Shown: positions 1 through 7,233, numbered from the stretch's first letter. The stretch is 9,822 bases of DNA from Marinilabiliales bacterium (GCA_002869305.1 PKTC01000351.1:1-9822); one strand, 5' to 3'. The notes: a model not told the origin generated them from the letters alone. Translations and numbers: made by a program.

Positions 1-173
1 CTATTATTTCTGAGTTCGAAAAGATATTAGGAATTAAGTCTGTCTTAATGTGATTTGGTTTAGAGTCTGATGCAATTCATTCTCCAAATGAGAATTTTCC
101 ATTAGAACAATTCTATAACGGTATTAATACGATTCCTTATTTCTATAAACATTATGCTGAAATAATGAAATAA
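1..173 (+). pseudogene. M20-family metallopeptidase (dipeptidase), C-terminal end, interrupted by in-frame TGA
   Basis: Only the last ~57 codons are in the window, in the frame whose codons begin at base 3, ending at TAA 171-173. The translation runs through SEFEKILGIKSVLM, then a TGA (51-53), then FGLESDAIHSPNENF and ends FYKHYAEIMK. The segment DAIHSPNE is characteristic of the C-terminal catalytic half of M20 zinc dipeptidases, where the His is a metal ligand. Related proteins read VLMGFGL at the interruption, so the TGA replaces a conserved Gly (GGA to TGA, one base). If the stop is real, the product loses about 40 residues including the His, and the enzyme should be inactive. Similarity continues on both sides in one frame, so there is no frameshift. 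The family call is from recalled motifs; the stop is seen directly. The gene starts upstream of the window. Confidence 0.75.
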
Positions 174-191
174 GTTTTAATTAGAATTAAG

Positions 192-224
192 AAAAAGTCC
201 GGCCAAAAAGGTCGGACTTTTTTT
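192..224 (+). terminator. Intrinsic terminator after the dipeptidase gene
   Basis: A 13-bp stem (192-204 with 210-222, one G-T wobble) closes an AAAAA loop and runs into a T tract at 218-224. The core is GTCCGGCC/GGTCGGAC. It begins 18 bp after the dipeptidase stop and separates that gene from glnN. Confidence 0.93.
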
Positions 225-258
225 ATGTTGAATAACTAAAAACCATAAAAATAGAAAT

Positions 259-341
259 AGGGGTATTAAAAATAAGGGGGTGTTAATAAAAAAAAGATAA
301 AAAGTTAATAATAATGAATAAAAAAGAGGGGGTATAAGTAA
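259..341 (+). promoter_or_regulatory. Three direct copies of a G-tract element upstream of glnN (putative operators)
   Basis: G-runs at 260-263, 276-280 and 328-332 each follow an A and precede a similar T-R-T-W-A tail, giving a shared consensus near AGGGGGTRTWARTAA. The copies are 16 and 52 bp apart, start to start. The surrounding region is almost pure A/T, so three G-tracts with matching flanks are unlikely to be chance. The proximal copy ends 17 bp before the -7 box at 350-357, which puts it where a Bacteroidota -33 box would lie. No TTG is seen at that place. Inference: binding sites for a regulator of glutamine synthetase. No known operator was recognised. Confidence 0.5.
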
Positions 342-349
342 AAAAAATA

Positions 350-357
350 TATTTTTG
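350..357 (+). promoter_or_regulatory. Putative glnN promoter, -7 box (TATTTTTG)
   Basis: TATTTTTG matches the Bacteroidota -7 consensus TAnnTTTG and lies 39 bp before the glnN ATG, leaving a leader of about 30 nt. A standard -33 TTG is not evident; a G-tract element occupies that place. Confidence 0.55.
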
Positions 358-362
358 AGTAT

Positions 363-396
363 AAATTATTAAATTATTTATTTAATTCAAATTATT
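363..396 (+). repeat. AAATTATT repeated three times in the glnN leader
   Basis: AAATTATT occurs at 363-370 and 371-378 in tandem and again at 389-396, directly abutting the ATG at 397. With a start site near 364 these would form nearly the whole 5' untranslated region. Unstructured A/U-rich leaders are normal in this phylum, which lacks strong Shine-Dalgarno use. The exact repetition may be translation-related or simply low complexity. Confidence 0.45.
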
Positions 397-2586
397 ATGG
401 CTACAATTCGATTTAAAGCAATTGAAGAGGTAATTAACAGAGAACCGGTTTCTGTAGAAATGCCTTCTAAAAAAACTTCTGATTATTTTGGAGAAAAAGT
501 ATTCGGTAGACCTCAAATGGAAGAATACTTGTCTAATGAGGCGTATAGAAATGTAATTGATTCAATAAATCAAGGAACGCGCATTGATCGAAAAATTGCT
601 AATCAGGTAGCCATTGGAATGAAAGCCTGGGCAATTGAGCAGGGAGCTACTCACTACACGCATTGGTTTCAACCATTAACTGATGGAACCGCAGAAAAGC
701 ACGATGCTTTTTTAGAATATGGAGATAATGGAAACATGATTGAATCATTTTCTGGTAAGCTTTTAGCTCAGCAGGAACCTGATGCTTCATCATTCCCATC
801 AGGAGGTATTCGTCAAACTTTTGAAGCGCGTGGTTATACAGCTTGGGATGTATCCTCGCCAGCTTTTGTAATTGGAACAACATTATGTATTCCAACAATC
901 TTTGTATCATATACAGGAGAAGCTTTGGATTATAAAACGCCATTTATTAAATCGCTACAAGCAGTTGATAAAGCTGCAGTAGCTGTTGCCCAGTATTTTG
1001 ATAAGGATGTTAAAAAAGTAAAAACCAATTTAGGTTGGGAACAAGAATATTTTCTCATTGATAGAGCATTATATAATGCACGCCCTGATCTTATGATCAC
1101 AGGCCGAACATTAATGGGACATGCTTCCGCTAAAGATCAACAGTTGGATGATCATTATTTTGGATCGATTCCAGAGCGAGTTTCAAAATTTATGATTGAA
1201 CTGGAAATTACTTGTCATAAATTAGGAATTCCTATAAAAACAAGGCATAATGAAGTGGCTCCAAATCAATTTGAGGTAGCACCCATATACGAAGAAGCGA
1301 ATCTCGCCAATGACCACAATCAATTATTAATGGATGTTATGAAGCGTGTAGCACGTCATCATAAATTTGAAGTTCTGCTTCATGAAAAACCATTTGCACA
1401 AATTAACGGTTCGGGAAAGCATAATAACTGGTCATTAGAAACAGATACAGGAGTTATTTTGTTAGCACCGGGTAAAAATCCGAAAGGGAATCTCCAATTT
1501 TTAACGTTTGTAGTGAATGCTATTGCTGCGGTCTATAATAGTCAAGACTTGCTACGTGCATCTATTCTTACGGCTTCAAATAGCCATCGTTTAGGAGCTA
1601 ACTAAGCACCACCAGCAATTATATCCGTATTTACAGGTTCTCAAATAGCAGATACACTTGATAATCTAGCGGAAAAAATTAGTGATCAGAAGATGTCTCC
1701 TGATGAGAAAACAGAATTGAAACTTGGAATTGGGCGTATACCTGAAATTTTGTTAGATAATACAGATCGTAACCGCACATCACCTTTTGCTTTTACAGGG
1801 AATAGGTTTGAATTTCGTGCGGTTGGTTCACAAACCAATAATGCAGCACCTTTAACTGCATTAAGTGCGGCTTTAGCTGTTCAGCTTAAAAAATTTAAAG
1901 AACAGGTAGATCTCTTAATAGAAAAGGGAGTAAAAAAGGATGAGGCAATATTCCAGATTATCAAGAAAACAATTCTTGAATCAAATCCTGTTAGATTTAA
2001 TGGAGACGGATATTCTGAAGATTGGAAGAAAGAAGCGGCAAAACGTGGTTTAACAAATATTACTTCAGTACCTGAATCTCTAACCAAATATCTCGATAAG
2101 AAGTCAAAAGAAATTCTAATTGGAACAGGTGTGATGTCGGAACGTGAGTTGGAAGCTCGGGTTGAAGTAGAAATGGAAAAGTTTACCAAAAAAATTCAAA
2201 TTGAAGCTCGTGTTCTTGGTGACCTTGCAATTAATCATATTGTTCCAACGGCTGTTGCTTATCAAACAAAATTGATTCAAAATGTGCAGGGAATGAGAGA
2301 TATTTTCAGCGAAAGTGAATTCAATGAATTGGCAAGTGCTCGTAAAGAATTAATAAAAGCAATATCAAAGCACATTTCAACAATAAAAGCAAGAACAGCT
2401 GAAATGATTGAAGCACGTAAAAAATGCAATAAAATTGAATCTGAGACTGAGAAAGCATTTGCATATGATAAAGAAGTAAAGCCATATCTTGATGATATCC
2501 GCTATCATATCGATAAACTTGAATTAACGGTTGATAATGAAATGTGGCCATTGCCAAAATATAGAGAGATGTTATTTACTAGATAA
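397..2586 (+). pseudogene. glnN: Type III glutamine synthetase (GlnN-type), full-length frame with an in-frame TAA at codon 403
   Basis: Glutamine synthetase makes glutamine from glutamate, ammonia and ATP in the cytoplasm. The frame from ATG 397 to TAA 2584-2586 spans 729 codons, the usual GSIII length. Family motifs are present along its whole length: GRTLMGH, NLGWEQEYF (211-219), KTRHNEVAPNQFE (281-293), NGSGKHNNW (337-345), SHRLGAN (up to 402), NRTSPFAFTGNRFEFR (459-474) and the C-terminal WPLPKYREMLF. Codon 403 (1603-1605) is TAA where the family has GAA in GANEAPPAI. By alignment with GSI (RLVPGYEAP) this Glu is the flap residue, Glu327 in the Salmonella enzyme, that helps deprotonate ammonium. 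Termination there gives a 402-residue fragment lacking the rest of the active site. Frame and similarity resume at once. An in-frame ATG at 1693 could restart, but it has no convincing initiation signal. The gene stands alone between two terminators with its own promoter. The family call is very secure; whether the stop is genuine is not. Confidence 0.93.
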
Positions 2587-2648
2587 TTAATCTCAGACTC
2601 AATAAATGAATCTATAGATTTGCAGTTTTTTGTTTAATGCGATGAAAG

Positions 2649-2685
2649 AATCCCAATTATTTAATATTTAATAGTTGGGATTTTT
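2649..2685 (+). terminator. Intrinsic terminator after glnN
   Basis: A 13-bp stem (2649-2661 with 2670-2682, one G-T wobble, core AATCCCAA/TTGGGATT) with an 8-nt loop ends in TTTTT at 2681-2685. It lies about 60 bp after the glnN stop. The rest of 2587-2804 is A/T-rich with no gene seen. Confidence 0.88.
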
Positions 2686-2767
2686 ACAATAATAATGTAT
2701 GGTTTAACTTATTATACCAATGATGTAACCAAATATTTATCATCTTTTTATTTTATTTAAAAAATCT

Positions 2768-2775
2768 TACTTTTA
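2768..2775 (+). promoter_or_regulatory. Possible -7 box for the OmpA-family gene (TACTTTTA)
   Basis: TACTTTTA matches TAnnTTTG except for the last base and is followed by C, as in many Bacteroidota promoters. It lies 30 bp before ATG 2805. No clear -33 TTG was found. Confidence 0.4.
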
Positions 2776-2804
2776 CACTTTACAACTACGTAATCTCAAA
2801 AGCT

Positions 2805-4775
2805 ATGAAAATTAAAGCCTTATTTGTTTTTAGTATTTTTATTCTTATACATAGTGCCTCTGTTGCACAAATAAGTGTATACAACAAAGCAAATACATAT
2901 TATGATAACGGACAGTACTATCAAGCCATTGATCTGCTCCGTGATGCATATGGTAAGGTAACCGATAATGATATAAAAACAGAAATCACATTCCAGGTAT
3001 CGGAATGTTACAGAAAAACCAATCAGCCGAGAAAAGCTGAAATGTGGTATAAAAAAGCGATACAAAAGAAACATTCAAATCCTCTAATTTATTTATATTA
3101 TGCCGATGCATTGAAAATGAATGAGAAGTTCGAGGAAGCTATAGAGAATTACAAGGAATACAAAAAGCTTGTTCCGGCTGATGCACGGGGAGAACTGGGA
3201 GTAAAATCTTGTGAATCAGCAATTAAGTGGATGGAAAATCCGAATGGTTATAAGGTTGCTAATATGAAATTTTTTAACTCTCGCGAAAGTGAATATAGTC
3301 CGGCCTTTGCAAAGGCAGAATACGACGAAGTATATTTTACATCTTCGCGCGATGGAGCTACCGGTGACGATACACATGGAGGTACTGGACTGAATTTTTC
3401 AGATATATTTACTTCAAAACAGGATAAAAAAGGCAATTGGAGTACTCCGGTTCCTTTAGGTGAAAACATTAATACCGAATTTGAAGAAGGAGCTATTTCA
3501 ATGAGTAAAGATTTTAATACCATGTTTTTTACACGTTGCGAGCGGCATAAAAAAGATGCAGTTGGGTGCATGGTTTATCAATCGAAAAAGAGAAATGACG
3601 AATGGGGTAAGGCTGAACCTGTTTTAATGCTTGATGATAGTATCGTAGTTGCTCATCCTTCATTATCCGATGATGAACTCACACTTTATTTTGTTTCAGA
3701 CATGAAAGGTGGACAGGGTCAAAAAGATATCTGGAAGGTAACAAGAACAAGTCCTGATGGAGAATGGGGAGTGCCACAATCTCTTGGAGCCGATATTAAT
3801 ACGCCAGGAAATGAGATGTTTCCTTTTATTCATGATGATGGAACATTGTATTTTTCATCAGACTATCATTTAGGAATGGGAGGTTTAGATATTTTTAGAG
3901 CAACCATGAAAAATGGTAGCTGGGAAGTTGAAAATATGCGGTATCCAATTAATTCTACAAAAGACGATTTCGGAATTATTATAGAAAAAGATAAAGAAAG
4001 AGGGTATTTCAGTTCTTCACGCGATGGCGATGATGATTTATTTTCATTTGTATTACCTCCATTGAAATTTGATGTTGAAGGTATTGTTCTAAATGATAAA
4101 ACTGATGCCCCATTAACAAATTCCACTGTTAAATTGGTTGGTAGCGACGGAATGACATTAACCAATGAAACCGACGACGAAGGAGCATTTAAATTTATGC
4201 TTCGTCCGAATACAGATTACGTATTTGTTGCATCCAAAAAAGGATTCTTAACAGGAAAAGAAAAAGAAACAACAAAAGGAGTTACTGAAAGTCAAACATT
4301 CAGTGCAGAAATACGATTATCTTCAATTGCTGAACAGATTGAATTACCGAACATCTTCTATGATTTTGCTAAATGGGATCTACGTCCGGAATCCATGGTT
4401 GCTTTGGATAAGTTGGTTGAAACATTAAATGATAATCCGAATGTTGTAATTGAGTTGCGGTCACATACCGACTCTCGTGGTAGTGCTTTAACCAATGTTG
4501 AATTGTCACAGAAAAGAGCTCAATCTGTTGTAAATTATTTAATTGAAAAAGGAATACAACCAGCACGATTAAGAGCTAAAGGCTATGCATCAACCATGCC
4601 AAAAGTTGTTGATAAGAAAACAACTGAGGAACATTCTTTCTTAACTGAAGGAACCGAGCTTAAACCAGGCTTTATTGAAGGATTGGAATCTGAAGAACAA
4701 CAAGAAATTGCTCATCAGATTAATCGTAGAACAGAATTCCAGGTTATATCAACCAATTTTCAACCACAAAATTAG
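2805..4775 (+). CDS. TPR-PD40-OmpA envelope protein, PorE-like (type IX secretion-associated)
   Basis: The 656-residue product starts with a signal peptide: MKIK, a hydrophobic stretch FVFSIFILI, and probable cleavage after SVAQ near residue 22. Next come TPR-like helices (about 25-145: YNKANTYYDNGQYYQAIDLL, WYKKAI, EEAIENYKEY). A PD40/WD40-type propeller follows (about 155-415), with repeated blade motifs such as YFTSSRDG, LYFVSDMKGG, LYFSSDYHLGMGGLDIF and YFSSSRDGDDDLF. A carboxypeptidase-regulatory-like beta domain (about 422-505) precedes an OmpA C-terminal peptidoglycan-binding domain (about 513-648). The OmpA domain keeps FYDFAKWDLRPES, HTDSRG (Asp556) and NVELSQKRAQSV (Arg571). This domain order is that of PorE, which links the type IX secretion machinery to peptidoglycan; that role is inferred. 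Unlike the P. gingivalis protein as I recall it, no lipobox cysteine is seen at the cleavage region. The gene is monocistronic, with a promoter-like box before it and a terminator after. Other PD40-OmpA paralogues remain possible. Confidence 0.85.
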   Translation: MKIKALFVFSIFILIHSASVAQISVYNKANTYYDNGQYYQAIDLLRDAYGKVTDNDIKTEITFQVSECYRKTNQPRKAEMWYKKAIQKKHSNPLIYLYYADALKMNEKFEEAIENYKEYKKLVPADARGELGVKSCESAIKWMENPNGYKVANMKFFNSRESEYSPAFAKAEYDEVYFTSSRDGATGDDTHGGTGLNFSDIFTSKQDKKGNWSTPVPLGENINTEFEEGAISMSKDFNTMFFTRCERHKKDAVGCMVYQSKKRNDEWGKAEPVLMLDDSIVVAHPSLSDDELTLYFVSDMKGGQGQKDIWKVTRTSPDGEWGVPQSLGADINTPGNEMFPFIHDDGTLYFSSDYHLGMGGLDIFRATMKNGSWEVENMRYPINSTKDDFGIIIEKDKERGYFSSSRDGDDDLFSFVLPPLKFDVEGIVLNDKTDAPLTNSTVKLVGSDGMTLTNETDDEGAFKFMLRPNTDYVFVASKKGFLTGKEKETTKGVTESQTFSAEIRLSSIAEQIELPNIFYDFAKWDLRPESMVALDKLVETLNDNPNVVIELRSHTDSRGSALTNVELSQKRAQSVVNYLIEKGIQPARLRAKGYASTMPKVVDKKTTEEHSFLTEGTELKPGFIEGLESEEQQEIAHQINRRTEFQVISTNFQPQN

Positions 4776-4796
4776 CTTAGATCTAAAATAATTTTA

Positions 4797-4827
4797 GGAT
4801 TCCCGATTTTTCGGGAATCTTTTTTTT
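4797..4827 (+). terminator. Intrinsic terminator after the OmpA-family gene
   Basis: A perfect 9-bp stem GATTCCCGA/TCGGGAATC (4798-4806 with 4811-4819) closes a TTTT loop and is followed by eight T residues (4820-4827). It starts about 22 bp after the stop TAG. Confidence 0.95.
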
Positions 4828-4851
4828 ATTTTAAATCTGATTGGTTATTAT

Positions 4852-4859
4852 TAATTTTG
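4852..4859 (+). promoter_or_regulatory. purM promoter, -7 box (TAATTTTG)
   Basis: TAATTTTG followed by C is an exact match to the Bacteroidota -7 consensus TAnnTTTG. It lies 20 bp before ATG 4880 and just after the preceding terminator. This placement rules out the in-frame TTG at 4841 as a start, because it would be upstream of the transcription start. Confidence 0.7.
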
Positions 4860-4879
4860 CATTCTTAAAACAACATAAA

Positions 4880-6049
4880 ATGTCTCAAGATTCACGGTAT
4901 AATTTAAGAGGAGTTTCTGCATCGAAAGAAGATGTGCACAATGCTATTAAAAACATTGATAAGGGTTTGTACCCTAAAGCCTTTTGTAAAATCATTCATG
5001 ATATTATTGGTGGTGATGAGAAATATTGCAATATCATGCATGCTGATGGTGCTGGCACTAAATCATCACTTGCTTATTTATATTGGAAAGAAACAGGTGA
5101 TTTATCTGTCTGGAAAGGAATAGCTCAGGATGCCATCGTCATGAATCTAGATGATTTATTGTGTGTTGGCGCCACCGACAATATTTTGTTATCATCAACC
5201 ATTGGCCGCAATAAAAACCTCATTTCGGGAGAAGTAATTGCAGCAATTATAAATGGTACAGAGGAATTATTAGCCGAATTGCGAGAGATGGGTGTTTCAA
5301 TTTACGCAACAGGCGGCGAAACAGCAGATGTTGGTGATCTGGTTCGTACTATAATAGTAGACTCAACGGTAACATGTCGTATGAAACGTTCCGAAGTTAT
5401 CGATAACTCAAACATTCAAGATGGAGATGTGATCATAGGATTATCGTCGTTCGGTAAGGCAACTTACGAAAAGGAGTATAATGGTGGAATGGGAAGTAAC
5501 GGACTAACTTCTGCGCGTCATGATGTTTTTAACAAATATTTGGCCGATAAATATCCTGAAAGCTTTGATCCAACAGTTCCTTCTGAATTTATCTATTCAG
5601 GAAGTTATAAACTAACAGAAAAGATAGATGCACTGGGATTAGATGCTGGAAAATTGGTGCTTTCACCAACCAGAACCTATGCACCCATAATGATAGAGAT
5701 TTTTAATCAGTTTAGATCCCAAATTCATGGTTTGGTGCATTGTTCGGGAGGCGCACAAACAAAAGTTCTACATTTTGTCGAAAATCTGCATGTTATTAAG
5801 GATAACATGTTTGAACTGCCAGAATTATTTAAAATCATCCAAAAGGAATCAGGAACATCCTGGGAAGAAATGTACAAAGTGTTTAACATGGGCCACCGAA
5901 TGGAAATATATGTAGAGCAAGATTACGCTGAAGAAATCATTAAAATTTCAAAAAGCTTTAATGTGGATGCTAGGGTTATTGGAAGATGTAAAAAGGCAAA
6001 TGAGAAGAAACTTACTATTAAAAGCGAATTTGGCGAATTTCATTACTAA
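4880..6049 (+). CDS. purM: Phosphoribosylformylglycinamidine cyclo-ligase (AIR synthetase)
   Basis: PurM closes the imidazole ring of the purine precursor: formylglycinamidine ribonucleotide plus ATP gives aminoimidazole ribonucleotide. The 389-residue product shows the PurM/AIRS fold signatures: HADGAGTKS (54-62), a glycine-rich ATP-site segment; MNLDDLLCVGATD (88-100); TGGETADVGD (144-153); GSNGLTSARHDVF (205-217); and in the C-terminal AIRS_C half CSGGAQTK and FNMGHRMEIY. It is longer than the ~345-residue E. coli enzyme and matches the long form typical of Bacteroidota. The ATG at 4880 is chosen because it begins MSQDSRYNLRG, the conserved N-terminus, and because a -7 box sits 20 bp upstream. 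A further in-frame TTG at 4841 is rejected. No Shine-Dalgarno is seen, only an A-rich leader. The neighbours prfA and pyrF follow in the order familiar from this phylum. Confidence 0.93.
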   Translation: MSQDSRYNLRGVSASKEDVHNAIKNIDKGLYPKAFCKIIHDIIGGDEKYCNIMHADGAGTKSSLAYLYWKETGDLSVWKGIAQDAIVMNLDDLLCVGATDNILLSSTIGRNKNLISGEVIAAIINGTEELLAELREMGVSIYATGGETADVGDLVRTIIVDSTVTCRMKRSEVIDNSNIQDGDVIIGLSSFGKATYEKEYNGGMGSNGLTSARHDVFNKYLADKYPESFDPTVPSEFIYSGSYKLTEKIDALGLDAGKLVLSPTRTYAPIMIEIFNQFRSQIHGLVHCSGGAQTKVLHFVENLHVIKDNMFELPELFKIIQKESGTSWEEMYKVFNMGHRMEIYVEQDYAEEIIKISKSFNVDARVIGRCKKANEKKLTIKSEFGEFHY

Positions 6050-6069
6050 CAATGATTCAAATTATTTGT

Positions 6070-6077
6070 TAATTTTG
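6070..6077 (+). promoter_or_regulatory. prfA promoter, -7 box (TAATTTTG)
   Basis: TAATTTTG followed by C lies in the 53-bp purM-prfA gap, 25 bp before ATG 6103. It is the same 9-mer as the purM box. It suggests prfA has its own start site in addition to any read-through from purM. Confidence 0.6.
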
Positions 6078-6102
6078 CAAAAATTATTTAAGCAAAAATA
6101 AT

Positions 6103-7179
6103 ATGATACTAGATAAATTAGAAGGGGTTAAATTAAGGTTCGAAGAGGTTGGTCAGTTAATAACCGATCCGGCGATTATTTCTGACATGAAACGCTATGT
6201 CAAGTTAAATAAAGAATACAAAGACCTGGAACCTCTTGTTGAAGCATACGAAAAGTATAAAAACATATTAAGCAATATAAAATCGGCAAAGGATATTTTA
6301 GCTACCGAGAAAGATGAAGAAATGCGTGAAATGGCTAAAATGGAATTAGACGAGCTAGAGGGACAGGTAAGTCCGCTTGAAGAGGAAATAAAAATATTAC
6401 TTCTTCCGAAAGATCCTGAAGATGATAAAAATGCAATACTTGAAATTCGTGCCGGCACGGGAGGTGACGAAGCTAGTATTTTCGCGGGCGATTTATTTAA
6501 GATGTATACTCATTTTTGTGAAAGTAAAAAATGGAAGGTAGAAGTTACGAATCTTAGTGAGGGTACGGTTGGTGGATACAAAGAAATTGTCATGAAGGTT
6601 TCGGGTGCTGGTGTTTATGGTGTTTTAAAATATGAATCAGGCGTACATCGTGTTCAAAGAGTTCCTCAAACTGAAACACAGGGTAGGGTTCATACTTCAG
6701 CAGCTACAGTTGCAGTTTTGCCCGAAGCAGAGGAGTTTGATGTTGAATTGAAGCAAGAAGATATTAAAAGGGATGAATATTGTTCATCCGGACCAGGTGG
6801 TCAGTCAGTAAATACAACTTATTCGGCTATACGTTTAACACACATTCCTTCCGGAATCGTTGTTACATGCCAGTACCAAAAATCAAAATTAAAGAACCTG
6901 GATAAGGCCATGAAAGAATTAAAAACTCGTTTATATAACCTGGAATATCAAAAGTATATGGATGAGATTGCATCGAAACGAAAAACAATGGTTTCAACTG
7001 GCGATCGCTCTGCTAAGATACGCACATACAATTATCCACAAGGACGTGTTACGGATCACAGAATAAATTTAACATTATATAATTTGCCTGCAATTATTGG
7101 TGGTGATATCCTTGAAATTATTGACCAATTGCAAATGGCAGAAAACGCTGAAAGACTAAAAGAAGCTGGAGTAGAATAA
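6103..7179 (+). CDS. prfA: Peptide chain release factor 1 (RF1)
   Basis: RF1 recognises UAA and UAG in the ribosomal A site and triggers release of the finished protein. The 358-residue product has the usual RF1 length. It contains the stop-codon reading tripeptide PQT (188-190, the PxT motif that distinguishes RF1 from RF2's SPF). It also has the catalytic GGQ (232-234, in CSSGPGGQSVNTTYSAIRLTH), whose Gln is normally methylated. The N-terminal coiled helices (about 1-100), the LEIRAGTGGDEA segment (113-124) and the C-terminal SAKIRTYNYPQGRVTDHRI are all typical. One oddity is the loop after GGQ, which reads CQYQKSKLKN, where E. coli has CQDERSQHKN; Tyr258 and Lys262 are unusual at these positions. 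The gene lies between purM and pyrF, 53 bp after purM. Confidence 0.96.
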   Translation: MILDKLEGVKLRFEEVGQLITDPAIISDMKRYVKLNKEYKDLEPLVEAYEKYKNILSNIKSAKDILATEKDEEMREMAKMELDELEGQVSPLEEEIKILLLPKDPEDDKNAILEIRAGTGGDEASIFAGDLFKMYTHFCESKKWKVEVTNLSEGTVGGYKEIVMKVSGAGVYGVLKYESGVHRVQRVPQTETQGRVHTSAATVAVLPEAEEFDVELKQEDIKRDEYCSSGPGGQSVNTTYSAIRLTHIPSGIVVTCQYQKSKLKNLDKAMKELKTRLYNLEYQKYMDEIASKRKTMVSTGDRSAKIRTYNYPQGRVTDHRINLTLYNLPAIIGGDILEIIDQLQMAENAERLKEAGVE

Positions 7180-7195
7180 AGGTAACGAACTCTAA

Positions 7196-7233
7196 TTATC
7201 AGTCAGTGATAACAATTTTATTCCAGAATTGTT
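7196..7233 (+). promoter_or_regulatory. Two overlapping inverted repeats between prfA and pyrF
   Basis: TTATCA-GTCAG-TGATAA (7196-7212) is a perfect 6-bp inverted repeat. The AA at its end is reused by a second one, AACAATTTT-ATTCC-AGAATTGTT (7211-7233), a 9-bp stem with one G-T wobble. Neither is followed by a T-run, so they are not classical terminators. They could be an operator, an RNA stability hairpin or a weak attenuating structure. No -7 box was found in this gap, so pyrF is probably transcribed with prfA. Confidence 0.4.

Noticed and set aside
51..90. Selenocysteine insertion at the TGA
   Set aside because: The position is a glycine, not a cysteine, in related proteins, and no convincing bacterial SECIS hairpin follows the TGA.
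260..332. G-quadruplex upstream of glnN
   Set aside because: Only three G-runs are present, 16 and 52 bp apart; a canonical quadruplex needs four closely spaced runs. The shared flanking bases fit protein-binding sites better.
241..396. Sigma-54 promoter for glutamine synthetase
   Set aside because: No TGGCAC-N5-TTGCA-type element is present; the only promoter-like signal is a Bacteroidota TAnnTTTG box.
647..943. Antisense reading frame in glnN, and similar frames opposite the other genes
   Set aside because: These lie entirely within conserved + strand genes, resemble no family and have no promoter or initiation context; they are by-products of codon usage.
51..1605. Alternative genetic code (TGA read as Gly, or TAA as Glu)
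   Set aside because: TGA as Gly is known in Gracilibacteria and SR1, but only one such TGA and one such TAA occur. All other genes use ordinary Gly and Glu codons, TAA ends most of them, and the gene content is Bacteroidota. General recoding would produce many in-frame stops.
1693..2586. A separate gene starting at the ATG in the second half of glutamine synthetase
   Set aside because: It is the continuation of the same GSIII protein in the same frame, with family similarity also filling 1606-1692. No promoter or initiation signal is seen before 1693.
4841..4879. TTG start for purM, 39 bp upstream of the ATG
   Set aside because: It lies upstream of and overlaps the -7 box and adds residues not found in the family; ATG 4880 gives the conserved N-terminus.
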